Shown here one piece after another: positions 54,790 to 64,000 of a DNA stretch of 64,000 bases. Source of the stretch: Cristatella mucedo (lineage: Eukaryota > Bryozoa > Phylactolaemata > Cristatellidae); NCBI GenBank assembly GCA_009760855.2, contig WPIO01000069.1, forward strand, positions 1,390,501 to 1,454,500, read 5' to 3'. Under the pieces are notes generated by a model. It searched no databases, was not told where the DNA came from, and saw only the letters and a list, made by a program, of their open reading frames with translations. The position numbers were made by a program, and so were the translations under genes. Position 1 is the first letter of the stretch. Each line of letters begins with the position of its first letter.

Positions 54790-55910
54790 TGGTAAGTGCG
54801 AACAAAATAAAATAGTAGGTCTTACATTAACTAGCACTATTTATGATCGTGACAACAAAGTTATACAACACAAGGACTACATTTGTTGTACATCAACTTG
54901 CTTAGGGTGCTTTCTTATTTGATTGGACGTTGCGAAGTTGCTTTTCCAAAAAATCATGTTACAAACACAAAACGCACATCTCAAAGATAATGGGAAGCTT
55001 TAAAACATTAAAAATATTATTTGCAAATTTTGTTTCAGTGGACTTAAATACTGCAATAATTAGTGTGACTTTTTACGCATTTTTCACTGATCCTCAAATA
55101 TTTAGTAGCCAAAAAGTTGGCTCAAACATCTCGTCGAATTGATTAAATTACGGTAAATAACTTTTATTGAAAACCTTTTGCAAATACCGGACATAAAACC
55201 TATAATTTAAGATGAACATTTATTGCCCTATATCTAGATCTCGTGATTTTTAGGAGCATGCTTTGGGATGTAAGTGCTGGATTACTGTTTCAGGCAAACA
55301 CTGAATTTATAAGAATACCCACCGAATCTGTTGTTTGCCTCCACCAGTAGTCGGATTAACGAAACTGCTGGAACACTCAATTCCAAAAAAATTAACATCT
55401 ATTCAATATCGTACCGCGAACCACAATGCAATGACATTGTGCCAATCATTTATAACTTTAAACACTTTTAGAATCAGCTGAAATAATTGAATAAAAGTTA
55501 AATGGGCATTGTAGTGGCATACATATTTTAATACGGAGTCAACATGAATCTTCAGCTAAATCTGCCAAAATTTCTTGAAAGCTTAATAAATAATATTTAA
55601 TCGAAATTTTTTCCAGCTGAAAAATTAACATGTCAGTGATACCTTGGAAAAAACATTTCAGAATGACTGACAAGCTGAACAATAATAGTTAAGGTAGCCA
55701 CGTTTACCGTCCATGCTATATACATAAATATAAATAAAAAATTAGGTAATGAACACCAAACCGGCGAAACAAAAAGTATGCAATCCGAAAAGAAAAAGAT
55801 CCATCCAAAAATGGCCCTGTTAGCAATTAAATGGGTTCAACGAAAAGCAGTTACCCACTGCATTTAAGTTCCTACGATAACATAAATGAATTCTTGCAGA
55901 AAATATGAAA
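54790..55910. other. No gene called; one weak exon candidate
   Basis: AT-rich. On the minus strand 55367-55323 (45 bp) lies between GTTCCAG and GTGGGT, open in phase 1 (VSLIRLLVEANNRF). Weaker donor than the two called mini-exons. Confidence 0.35.
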
Positions 55911-55916
55911 GTACCC

Positions 55917-56450
55917 CACCTCTTCAAGGTTTTGTCGCTCACTTTTAGGTCCCTTCATTCTATGGCTCCCGCTTATCTGTCAGATATTCTACCCCATCAG
56001 GCCAAGCATCGTACCACCAGCTTTTCGGAATCCAACAGTCTAGAAATACCTCATACACAAACCTTAAATCCTTTGGAGACCGTGCATTTAGTTCATACGC
56101 TCCCAAAGCCTGGAACTCCCTCCCGACCTGCATCAGAACATCCCCTGACCTGACCACACTTAAAAGGAACCTAAAAACACACCTATTTAGGACAGCATTT
56201 AGTGGGTCCCTGTGATTCGTCCTTGATGTGCTTATGCGTGCTGACACTGTGCATGCTGCCACTAACCACATTTGCATGCTGACCCTGTGCATGTCACCCC
56301 TAACCATATTATTCACTTCGTTTGCTTTTCAAGCATGATTTTACTTACCATTCAATTGCATTTCACTTTACATCAAATGTAAAGCGCCTAGAGAGAGATT
56401 AAGTTCTCTGAGGGCGCTTTATCAAGTGCAATATTATTATTATTATTATT
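55917..56450 (+). mobile_element. Young family A LINE 3' end
   Basis: 5'-truncated at TCTTCAAGGTTTTGTCGCTC. The coding tail reads FKVLSLTFRSLHSMAPAYL (in part) and SFSESNSLEIPH before a frameshift. Its 3' hairpin is the clearest in the window: AAAGCGCC (56381-56388) pairs with GGCGCTTT (56413-56420), AGAGA with TCTCT inside. It is followed by AT(TAT)n at 56431-56450. Confidence 0.92.
56381..56420 (+). other. Family A 3' stem-loop
   Basis: Outer stem AAAGCGCC/GGCGCTTT, inner stem AGAGA/TCTCT with loop around GATTAAGT. Conserved in nearly every family A copy and in the SINE tails. In CR1/L2-like LINEs such hairpins are bound by the RT; that role is inferred here. Confidence 0.7.
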
Positions 56451-56589
56451 ACCTCTGGCAACCTAGCTTAATAATGCACACTTCGAAAGCTCAAGGTAAG
56501 AAACAATAGGGAAGGCTAAATATTAGTTAGATGACTTACATATAAATGTATTTCGTGATTTAAATCTTTATCAAATGGTCAGATATTTA

Positions 56590-56805
56590 CCGATTATGTC
56601 TATGCTGCGTCTGGGGTGGTTAAGTTCAGATTTCTGCAATGCTTTGCATTTTCTCTTTGCTGTGTTAGATGAATTCCTTTGGCTACCGAATGCGTACCGA
56701 AAGTCACTTAGGCTGTTTAGTGCCCAAGTAAAAAACTCTGCTGCGTAACACTCACATAGTAATTATAGCTTCGTGGTTACAGACGAAGGTACATTACATT
56801 AGATT
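56590..56805 (+). mobile_element. Family B LINE 3' end
   Basis: TTCTCTTTGCTGTGTTAGATG, GGCTACCGAATGCGTACCGAA (in part), a hairpin remnant (CACATAGTAATTATAGCTTCGTGG) and TACATTACATTAGATTAC at 56788-56805. Confidence 0.75.
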
Positions 56806-56809
56806 ACAA

Positions 56810-57690
56810 GGGGTGTGCATAGTGGCAGATTTCGTGGCTGTCAATGCTGACGGGTCATCAAAAGCAAAATGGATTGTGCACGTTAAAACTAACTAATTTC
56901 GTACGAGATTGGAAATCGGGACTTCAAGAGAGTCCTTGTTCCAATGGACTCGTTCATTGCTGGCTCGCCTAGTTTAGCATGTTTACTCATTTAGACCGAG
57001 CTGCAGCTTGGAGCTCTAGTAGGACACATGCAACCACAAGGAAATGCTCAGCCTCACAATAGTGTAACGTCTATTCAGTCCAACTGCAGAGTTTGTACTG
57101 ATCTTCCCGTCTTCTTGCGACCATCCTTCATGCCACAATTGGTCTTCGTCACATCAAGTGATAACCTGGCCTGCTTTGCATTGTCAAAGGCGTGCCAGTG
57201 TGCCTTGGACCAGCTTCGATACACTATTAGACCAACCAAGGTAGACTTCACTTGCCGTGCTACGGAAATGTAGCAATCATGTCTTGTCAGTTTCCCAAGA
57301 GAAAATGCTGCCGGAAATGAGAACTATTTTCGCCTAAACATCGATAACCACAGCTTGAACAGGTAGGCGGCTGTGTTGCAAGCCACATTTGCTTTGCAAA
57401 TACTTTTTTTAATAAAAAAAGAGAGCATCAGTGTATTACTTTCAAAATTAGCTCAGAGGTCGTATAAACGAAAGAAAGTACTGTCAATCATGCTTCCGCA
57501 GCAAAGTGGAGTGCGAGTGTTGAGGCTCTTACAGCATCATTGATGGACTGAACGACACGCTAAGTGTTTGGAGAATCAGCCTGTGCCGACATAAGTAAAA
57601 TACTTAAAACAACGGGAAGTTTTCACTCTACGAGTAATGTTGAACTTGGACCTTTTTAACTCTGTTGTAATTTCTAATAAGCATCAGAAG
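56810..57690. other. No gene called
   Basis: An 81-codon plus-strand ORF (57028-57273), slightly GC-richer than its surroundings, has several cysteines but no motif I recognise. The rest is AT-rich. Confidence 0.35.
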
Positions 57691-58610
57691 CAAAAGTGAC
57701 CGATCAGTAAAAAGACAGGATTCGATGGTGACCTTCAAAGATCCCTCAACTGAGATGGAGTTGTCAAGACTTTAAGAGGACCTCTGCCAAGCTTGCTGGT
57801 TTACCAGCCTGTGGAATTAGGCTCTAACAGCCGGTGCTAAACTGTTGAACTAGGCTTGCCTGTCGTGAGCTTCGCAGTTGCCACTTACTACTTGGCAGAT
57901 TTGTGAATCTTATTTATATAGTGACAGTATAACCATTACGGCTATCACCTCCTATTGCAGCTGCAATAAAGGTTCGCCAACCTCAGGATCTGACGCCACG
58001 ACCTCGGCATCGAGGTAGTGAAAAGCAACCACATTACCTAGTGTGCTAACGCAGCTCACTGAACGCTACACCACTTCTCGCCAACCGGCACTGACTCCTG
58101 GTAAAAAAACTAAGCGATTTCAATATTTTTTGCACTCACTTTTAGCTCTCTTCATTTTTGGACCCAGCCTAAAAATCAGGCATACTGCTTCTCCAGGATC
58201 AGCATCGTAACACCTGGCTTTTGGAATCTAATTTTTAACCTATACATTGTAAAAACCTAAAATCCATTGGAGACCGTGCCTTTAATTTGTTTGCATGCAA
58301 ACCCTGGCACTCGCACCTGACTTACATGACAAAATTGCCTGTTGCGACCGCATGAACTACTTCAAAAAAATATAGTTATAAAAGCATTTAGTTGGTCCCT
58401 GTGATTTATCGATTATGCACCTATGCCTGCTGACAGTTGGCATTCTGCCATCAACCAACATTGCATGCTGACCCTGTACTTGTCACGCATAGACATGCTT
58501 TTCTTGTTTATTAAGCATGCAAATATTAACCATTTAACAGTGCTTACTTTGCAGCAAAGGTAAGAGCAATTGATTTATTTTAGAGTGATATGTCAAATCC
58601 ATTATTATTA
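57690..58610 (+). mobile_element. Old family A LINE hosting a SINE
   Basis: C-terminal region remains: TGCTGGTTTACCAGCCTGTGG (in part, 57798), AGGCTTGCCTGTCGTGAGC (57852), CAGTTGCCAC (57876). The SINE follows, and then CACCACTTCTCGCCAACCGG (in part, 58070), GAGACCGTGCC and the 3' UTR with TTTGCAGCAAAGGTAAGAGC near 58550. Confidence 0.65.
57908..58062 (-). mobile_element. Diverged tRNA-derived SINE
   Basis: Reverse copy: head GAGCTGCGTTAGCACACTAGG (in part) at about 58057-58037 with an A-box-like core, a degenerate B-box around 57990, and a tail with CACTATATAAATAAG at 57923-57909. The hairpin is eroded. It has the oldest look of the four SINEs. Confidence 0.6.
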
Positions 58611-58849
58611 TAATCACTGTCATTATTATTATCATCTATGCAAAATTTTTGCCGACAAAAATGCAGCTGGGATATCCGATTCGGCTTTGGCCTTAAAGTA
58701 AGTTTGAGCTGGAAACCGTGAAGCTTTGCCTAAACGTCTCGGCTTATTTTGGAGGCCCGTAAGCATTTACTGATGAAGTCAAATAGACCTATCTACGTTT
58801 GGATATGGAATGCTATGTTAAGGTAGAAAATGTAACGATTAGTCACAGT

Positions 58850-60560
58850 ATCCCTTTATGTGTCTTTGCCGGCCGCGGGTGGGGCTGCCACAGTTTTATC
58901 CCGGAATTCAACCTCATTGCTGTGCTCTTAATATCCCTCTTCCATCAGGTTACTGCTGCTATTCAATCGGGAATTTATCAGGCTGTATGAGCTCTACACA
59001 TCTCTCGCTCGACGTTACGGCTACAGGCTTTTCGTGGGCTATCTACTCAGCTCATTTGTCTTCTCTTAGGAATAAGTTCTTAGCAAGGCATCCTTCTAAA
59101 GCAGGACACATTAAATCAGTAGTGGACTTTGCCCCTCACAGTTCGCAGGTATCGATACATGAAACTCCACGACAAGACTTTATCTGTCTTAATGACTCTT
59201 TATCTGGTCATCGTACTCGTTCATTCGGAAAAACCAGTTTTTTCCAGCTTGGTCAAAGACGTCTGCAACCAAAACACTCCAAAATACCCTGTGCCTAAAT
59301 CGCCCTTAAAACGATCGCTTTGATGGTTTTCTGATTGATCTCTCGCTGCCCCACATCCAGGACGGTTTATGCGAAAGCCACAAGCAAGACCTTTGAGCCT
59401 CTATTCTTCACCTGAGCAAGAACAGATTGGTGGTTGTGATGGGTCGAGCTATAAATTGCGAGCTTCAGTGATGCCAAGCCTGTCCTGTACTTTCTCTGTC
59501 TCAGCCGAGTGGTTTCATTCCATATGGTAAGCAAGCCATATACCTGAAGTGCCCATGCAAACTGCACTGCTGTTGCAAAGACCCTAATAAGTCTGTCAAT
59601 GATATTCTGCTGCCAGCTTTGAAATAGTTCCCAGGCCATCAAAAGACCTGGCCTAATGCTTTGCCTATTAAAGACTTAGAAGAATAGCTATTGACTGCGA
59701 CTACCTGTACGACCCGCGAGCCGATACCATCTCGAATGGCTTCCCAGCGGTCCAGCATCAAATCCCGTCTTTCAGGCGGCAACGTGTCTGCCTACCCTGG
59801 TTCTGTCTATAATGCTCATCTGGCAATCCGCAGCCCAAAAACCAGGACCTGGGCCTTGTCAATACGGGCAGCAAGCTCTTCGCCTGCACATTGAACAGCT
59901 GAGTTAACTCTAGGAGACTTGCATAGGGGATATAGGCTTAGTGATCCCGGTCCAAAAAATGGACGATCCCTGCTCACTGGAAACTTTCCTAACATTGTGC
60001 CTTTGACGACAAGCTGATGAGACCCTGCCTAGACACAATGATTTGCCTGTTTTCGGCGGCTGTACGATACGGTCGCCGAAGCAAAGGGGCTTTGTTCCTA
60101 TCTACGACGGCTGCAAAGAACAGTCTTTCATTGGGAAGAGTATCTCTGATGAGTTCAGAGGTCCGCATGGTTCTGCTGCGATCTCTTAAGAGTTTTTCGT
60201 AGAACATAGAATCAATCGGTGGCCATCTCTTGACTGAGTAATACTGTAAGCCAATTTGGATATTCGCTTCTGTAAGATCGTTTAGAGAGAGCTCTCTGAC
60301 TCTCTTCTGGAGCTCCGTGTAGGTAATATCAGCGTCCGTGAGGTTCATACAAAGCCCAGCCTCCGCATGGGTGATCGTTTGTCGGTCTCCATCTTATTAG
60401 ACATGACGATAGAGCCGGAAGTTCATCACGGTGAGTGTGTCCACGAGTCCTGCTTCCAGTATGGTGGAACCTGCATGTCTGCCATTTTCTCAGGAAATTA
60501 GAACAATCTGCAGGCAATCAAGTCATCAGCATCCCTTCTTTCTTTAACACAGGCATTCGG
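58850..60560 (-). pseudogene. Unidentified broken coding block, minus strand
   Basis: About 1.7 kb, richer in G and C than its flanks. The minus strand gives a chain of protein-like pieces: 60480-60400 (STILEAGLVDTLTVMNFRLY), then, after two adjacent stops (TAATAA), one 119-codon piece at 60348-59989 (TDADITYTELQKRVREL, YYSVKRWPPIDSMF, RDTLPNERLFFAAVVDR). Next come about 59890-59835 (ARIDKAQVLVFGLRI) and 59642-59367 (AWELFQSWQQNIIDRL, TIWNETTRLRQRKYRTG). The order and composition suggest one former protein broken by stops and frameshifts. I recognise no family. A plus-strand ORF of 146 codons (58858-59298) may be only a shadow. Confidence 0.4.
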
Positions 60561-60564
60561 TCCC

Positions 60565-61440
60565 GCCCAGGGAGCTGCTGCATAAACACTCTTTAAGGTG
60601 GGAAGGCCGTGGTTGCTTAATTCATCCTGAATCTCAGGCATATCGATGAAATAACTATATATCCAGCGATATATCCAACGTCCATAGTCAACAAGATTAC
60701 TTAACGGCTAGAAAACCACCGTCTGAATATGGAGTAATAGCTCACATTTGTCAGATAAGACGCCGATTAAGCGAATGTGTTATCTATGAAGTCATCAAAT
60801 TTGTGCAGAAACTTTATTCCAAGAGAACGTATAAAAATGTATCGTTAAATTTCATCAGCAACGGCAACTTGCATCTCACAAGTATGCTATTTATTCATTA
60901 CAACATCGTGGTATTATCTGCCAGCTGCTCTAAACTACCAAGACAAATTTTAGGAATGCAAGAACATCTGTTCATTAAACTGCGTATTCTCGAAGTTTAA
61001 TTATTTCTTGGCGAAGAGAAGTCGATTTCCTTTTATTGTTGTTTAGTATCTTCGATGTTTTCTCTATTTAAGCTGAGTATGCTCACGCTCAATAGTTTCA
61101 ATTACTGAAACAACTTGAAAAGTCTCATTGAAGTGACCTGCAAAACGTCAAAAGATCTTTTTAAATACTCGGAAATCATGGAAACAGTAAACGATAGATT
61201 TGATTTGGCACGAAGGGTGTTCTTATCGTGTTATTTCAAAATCGACAAAAAATATGAGAATAATTATGACAACATCACACAATGACCAACACGTAAAGTT
61301 TTCGAAAACCATCGTTTGAAACAGAGTATTTTCTAGCTGTTCGAGCGACTCAGGAACTAAGAAGAATATTTCTATGATTGTAAAGCAAACATTTATCATG
61401 TATACTCAAATCCTCTAAATATTAGATGTTATAAATATAA
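60565..61440. other. No gene seen
   Basis: AT-rich, no repeat recognised. Confidence 0.45.
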
Positions 61441-61449
61441 ATTTTAAAC

Positions 61450-62020
61450 TATAAATATTAGATAGAGGCTCGATGTCACATTGGTAATCGAAAGTATCAA
61501 AAGCAGCCGTAACGTCGTGCCAAGCAAATAGAGATTCGCTACATATGTCTGTATTTCTAAGTAGGTCTTTCTACACCCGAAACAATGCTTACTCTGTGGA
61601 TTGATTAACTGTACAGCAGGACTGGAACTTGCGTGCAAGGTTTGAAGTTTTAAAGTACTAGTTCAGCTGGTCTGCCACGACTCATTCTGGTTTCTTTGAT
61701 AGGAATGTTAGAATCGAAAATTGGCAGGTTTGCTTAGTTTGTCTTGGTTTAGTGATGCTTTCTTGAGAAGTACCCTGATTACAGTTTTTTAAAGGTGTTA
61801 GGACAAGATCTGAGGCAAAGGCATGTCATAGATACTAGTTAGGCATGGCAGCAGCAGATCAATACAAAGTAGGAGCATGACAGTGTGAACAGGCCACAAG
61901 AGTTGTAGTCTCATTGATCGGAATATGAACTTCAGGATAAGATCACCAGTGACGTCGTGTATGTAGACATTAAGGTGCAGCCAGGAATCGATGGACTCAA
62001 CCTTAACATGCATCTAACTT
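61450..62020 (-). mobile_element. Family A LINE, RT N-terminal part and linker
   Basis: In plus sense: AAAGCAGCCGTAACG (61501, the palm in reverse), CACTCTGTGGATTGATTAAC-like sequence near 61590, CAGCAGCAGATCAATAC (about 61849), and CATTAAGGTGCAGCCAGGAA (61968), which corresponds to SWLHLNVCI of the copy at 44490. As at 46755-47300, the 3' half is absent. Confidence 0.65.
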
Positions 62021-62029
62021 AGGCAATGA

Positions 62030-62690
62030 ATCACGAGCAACTAAAGCTCAACTTGAAAATAATTAAGAATTGCTAGGCTTGCCTGCTTCTAGAATTTGAG
62101 CGCTTCGAGTCATTCAACTTTGATAGCTGCAAAGCCACATCTATCTATAAATCGTATATTTTACTACGTAAAATAATACACCTTTTTTGAATGATATTTA
62201 CCTTGAAATTAAAGCATAACACATTTTCAGGTAACAAGCATGGTAATGCATCCCTAATAAAATAGCTAAGGTTGCGTAGCCTAAGAGAAATGAAGAACTG
62301 AAAAATGCTGCACTCATCTCTCAGGCACGTTACGATTTGTTTATTTAGATCTCATCACTTAATACATTTCTGGTATTTATACATTTATAATAACTCATTC
62401 ACTGAAGACGAAATATGTTATAGCGAAATTTTAGAGAAACCTGAACTTGTACTTGCTTACCTTATCAGCCATATCAGCTGCCGATTTTACAGCAGTCAAA
62501 CAGTGAAGAATTATTTGGAGATAATTACATCTGCCGGAAGTGGAACTTACTGTGTTTCAATCTTAAATTCTCTTAGTCAGAGCACGATCAGTTAGAACCT
62601 GTTGATAACCTTTTAAAAGTGACTTATATCTGTATTGGAGGTACATTGACATTAAATAGAACCTCTTTAGTCGCCATTTAACTGAACATG
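62030..62690. other. No gene called
   Basis: A 96-codon plus-strand ORF (62305-62595) has no recognised motif and no clear splice context. Confidence 0.4.
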
Positions 62691-62883
62691 GTTCTTGCCC
62701 ACCCACAAAAGTTGGTCTGTTAGCCTGCTCCCAAAGCCTTGAACTCATTCCCAAATTGCCTCGCGAGATCCCCTAACTTGAAAACATGTAAAATTAATTT
62801 AAAAACAGACATATTTAGTAAAGCATTTAGTGGGACCCTGTGTTTAGTTCATTGCGTGCTTATGAGTGCTGACACTGTGCATA
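62690..62883 (+). mobile_element. Family A LINE 3' end, left part of a split copy
   Basis: GCCTGCTCCCAAAGCCTTGAAC (in part, 62721), then AAGCATTTAGTGGGACCCTGTG and GTGCTGACACTGTGCATA. It breaks at 62883 and resumes at 63466. Confidence 0.85.
62877..62883. repeat. Target-site duplication GTGCATA, left
   Basis: Same 7 bp as 63466-63472. The uninterrupted site in other family A copies reads CTGTGCATGCTGCCAC. Confidence 0.85.
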
Positions 62884-63465
62884 TGTAATGTATCTACGTC
62901 AGTAACTCCACAAAGTAATAAAGACCATGTGGGTGTTAGGCAGGAGAGTTTTGTATAGCTCACGCACAGCCTAAGCGGCTTTCGGTACGCATTCGGTAGC
63001 CAACAGACTTCGTCTGACGCAACAAAGAGAAAGTGGGAAGCATAGCAGAGTTAGGAGAGCAGTTGATGTAGTGAGTAGCATAGAAGTAGCAGTTCAGGAC
63101 CACTGAAAAAAGATGTGCCACAGTCGGCAGTTGGAGAGTAGATGTCGTTGCGTAAGAATTGTGGAAGCGAGTTCCACAGTCTAGGACCTGCAGAGCTAAA
63201 GCTTCTGTCGCCAACTGTCTTTAAGCGGAGGAATGGGACAGCTAATTTATTGTCCACACAGGACCTGAAGGCGTGAACAGGCTGAAACTGATGCAGCAGT
63301 TCAGCCTGGTAGGAAGGAGCCAAGCCGTGGCGGGCCTTGTGGGTCAGCGTAAGAACTTTGCTCTGTATCCTTTGCTCAACCGGCAACCATCCCAGCTCTT
63401 CCAGCAAAGGTGACGCGGGCTCAAATCGCTGGGACTTAAAGACCAGCCTTGCAGCCTTATTCATA
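62884..63465 (-). mobile_element. Young family B LINE 3' end nested in family A
   Basis: Minus-strand copy, 582 bp: tail TACATTACAT read in reverse at 62884-62892, hairpin (about 62911-62935), and C-terminal coding sequence open over 142 codons (63479-63051: RLVFKSQRFEPASPLLEELG, LTHKARHGLAPSYQAELL, SAGPRLWNSLPQFL, ends in part). Flanked by the 7-bp direct repeat GTGCATA (62877-62883 and 63466-63472). Two open frames join with one small shift, so the copy is recent. Confidence 0.92.
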
Positions 63466-63472
63466 GTGCATA
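63466..63472. repeat. Target-site duplication GTGCATA, right
   Basis: Partner of 62877-62883. Confidence 0.85.
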
Positions 63473-63655
63473 CTGCCACTCACCACAGTTGCAGGCTGTC
63501 CCTCTGCATGGCACCCTTAACCATGTTATTCGTGTTGTTTATCAAGCACGATATTACTCACCATTCAATCGTGTTTCCCTTTGCAGCAACTGCAAAGAGC
63601 CTAGTCATAGATTGAGCTCTCTGAAGGTGCTTTATTAAGTGTAATATTATTATCG
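63473..63655 (+). mobile_element. Family A LINE 3' end, right part of the split copy
   Basis: Resumes with CTGCCACTCACCACAGTTGC and runs through CAAGCACGATATTACTCACC to a hairpin (AAGAGCC...GGTGCTTTATT, 63594-63636) and an ATTATTAT tail. Confidence 0.85.
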
Positions 63656-63659
63656 TTAA

Positions 63660-64000
63660 TAAGCGGTTGCACCTGGCTTTAGAGGAATTTTGAGTAGGTA
63701 GTGAAAAACACATGCCTACTTTCAAAACAGTGTAATTTGCAATTTTACTTGTATACCTAGGGTGTATGACTAAATCAGACATTTGATTGTGTGTAGTACC
63801 ACTTTAACTATTTTGATCAACTTTTTAATGAGTCTATTTGGAAAACCCCGATATAGGGAAGCCTCGAGAGTACAATTGAAAAAGCCGCACCGGAAGACTG
63901 TACTAAATCTTTGAAACCTTTTGCACCAGTTGAGATTTAAATCTGACCGGCGTAGTGCTAATAATAAGCAACGAATAAACATTTAAATAACAGAAAAACT
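63660..64000. other. No gene seen
   Basis: A minus-strand 70-codon ORF (63982-63770) lacks recognisable motifs. AT-rich. Confidence 0.4.

Overview
This window looks like AT-rich, intron-rich metazoan DNA, probably from an invertebrate. I cannot name the species. The evidence is GT-AG splice sites, immunoglobulin-like domains each on its own phase-1 exon, kilobase-long introns, a heavy load of 5'-truncated non-LTR retrotransposons, and no bacterial-style operons. Flatworm or other lophotrochozoan is a guess only.

Host signal: all convincing host coding sequence is on the minus strand and fits one very long gene, or a tandem gene array, of the immunoglobulin superfamily. Four open exons at 39021-38554, 17051-16653, 1854-1468 and 1286-969 start after AG, end at GT, are multiples of three, and have phase 1 at both ends, so any of them can be added or skipped in frame. 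The first three are paralogous V-like domains; the fourth is a C2-like domain just downstream of its V partner. A decayed C2 exon lies at 16555-15980. Short phase-1 candidate exons lie at 54788-54738 and 27741-27703. No gene start, signal peptide or certain transmembrane exon is visible.

Mobile elements: most of the rest is two LINE families of the CR1/L2-like group (endonuclease, reverse transcriptase and the usual C-terminal region). Family A (about 25 pieces) ends in a 3' hairpin followed by (TTA)n. Family B (9 pieces) ends in a different hairpin followed by (TTACA)n. The best family B copy (about 9960-13456) carries endonuclease, RT and tail, but has nonsense codons and frameshifts. No copy in the window is intact. 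At least six clear nestings (LINE in LINE, SINE in LINE) give relative ages, two with clean target-site duplications. A tRNA-derived SINE (4 copies) has a tail matching the family A hairpin, so it probably borrows family A's reverse transcriptase.

Other regions: a probable gag remnant (about 20780-21350, minus); two GC-richer blocks of broken, unassigned ORFs (17330-19660 and 58850-60560); an unclassified element (41160-43600) split by a family A insertion; a very long AT microsatellite carrying two pairs of perfect or near-perfect inverted repeats (40730-41159); and a 138-bp tandem duplication (31273-31550). Stretches with no supported feature are listed.
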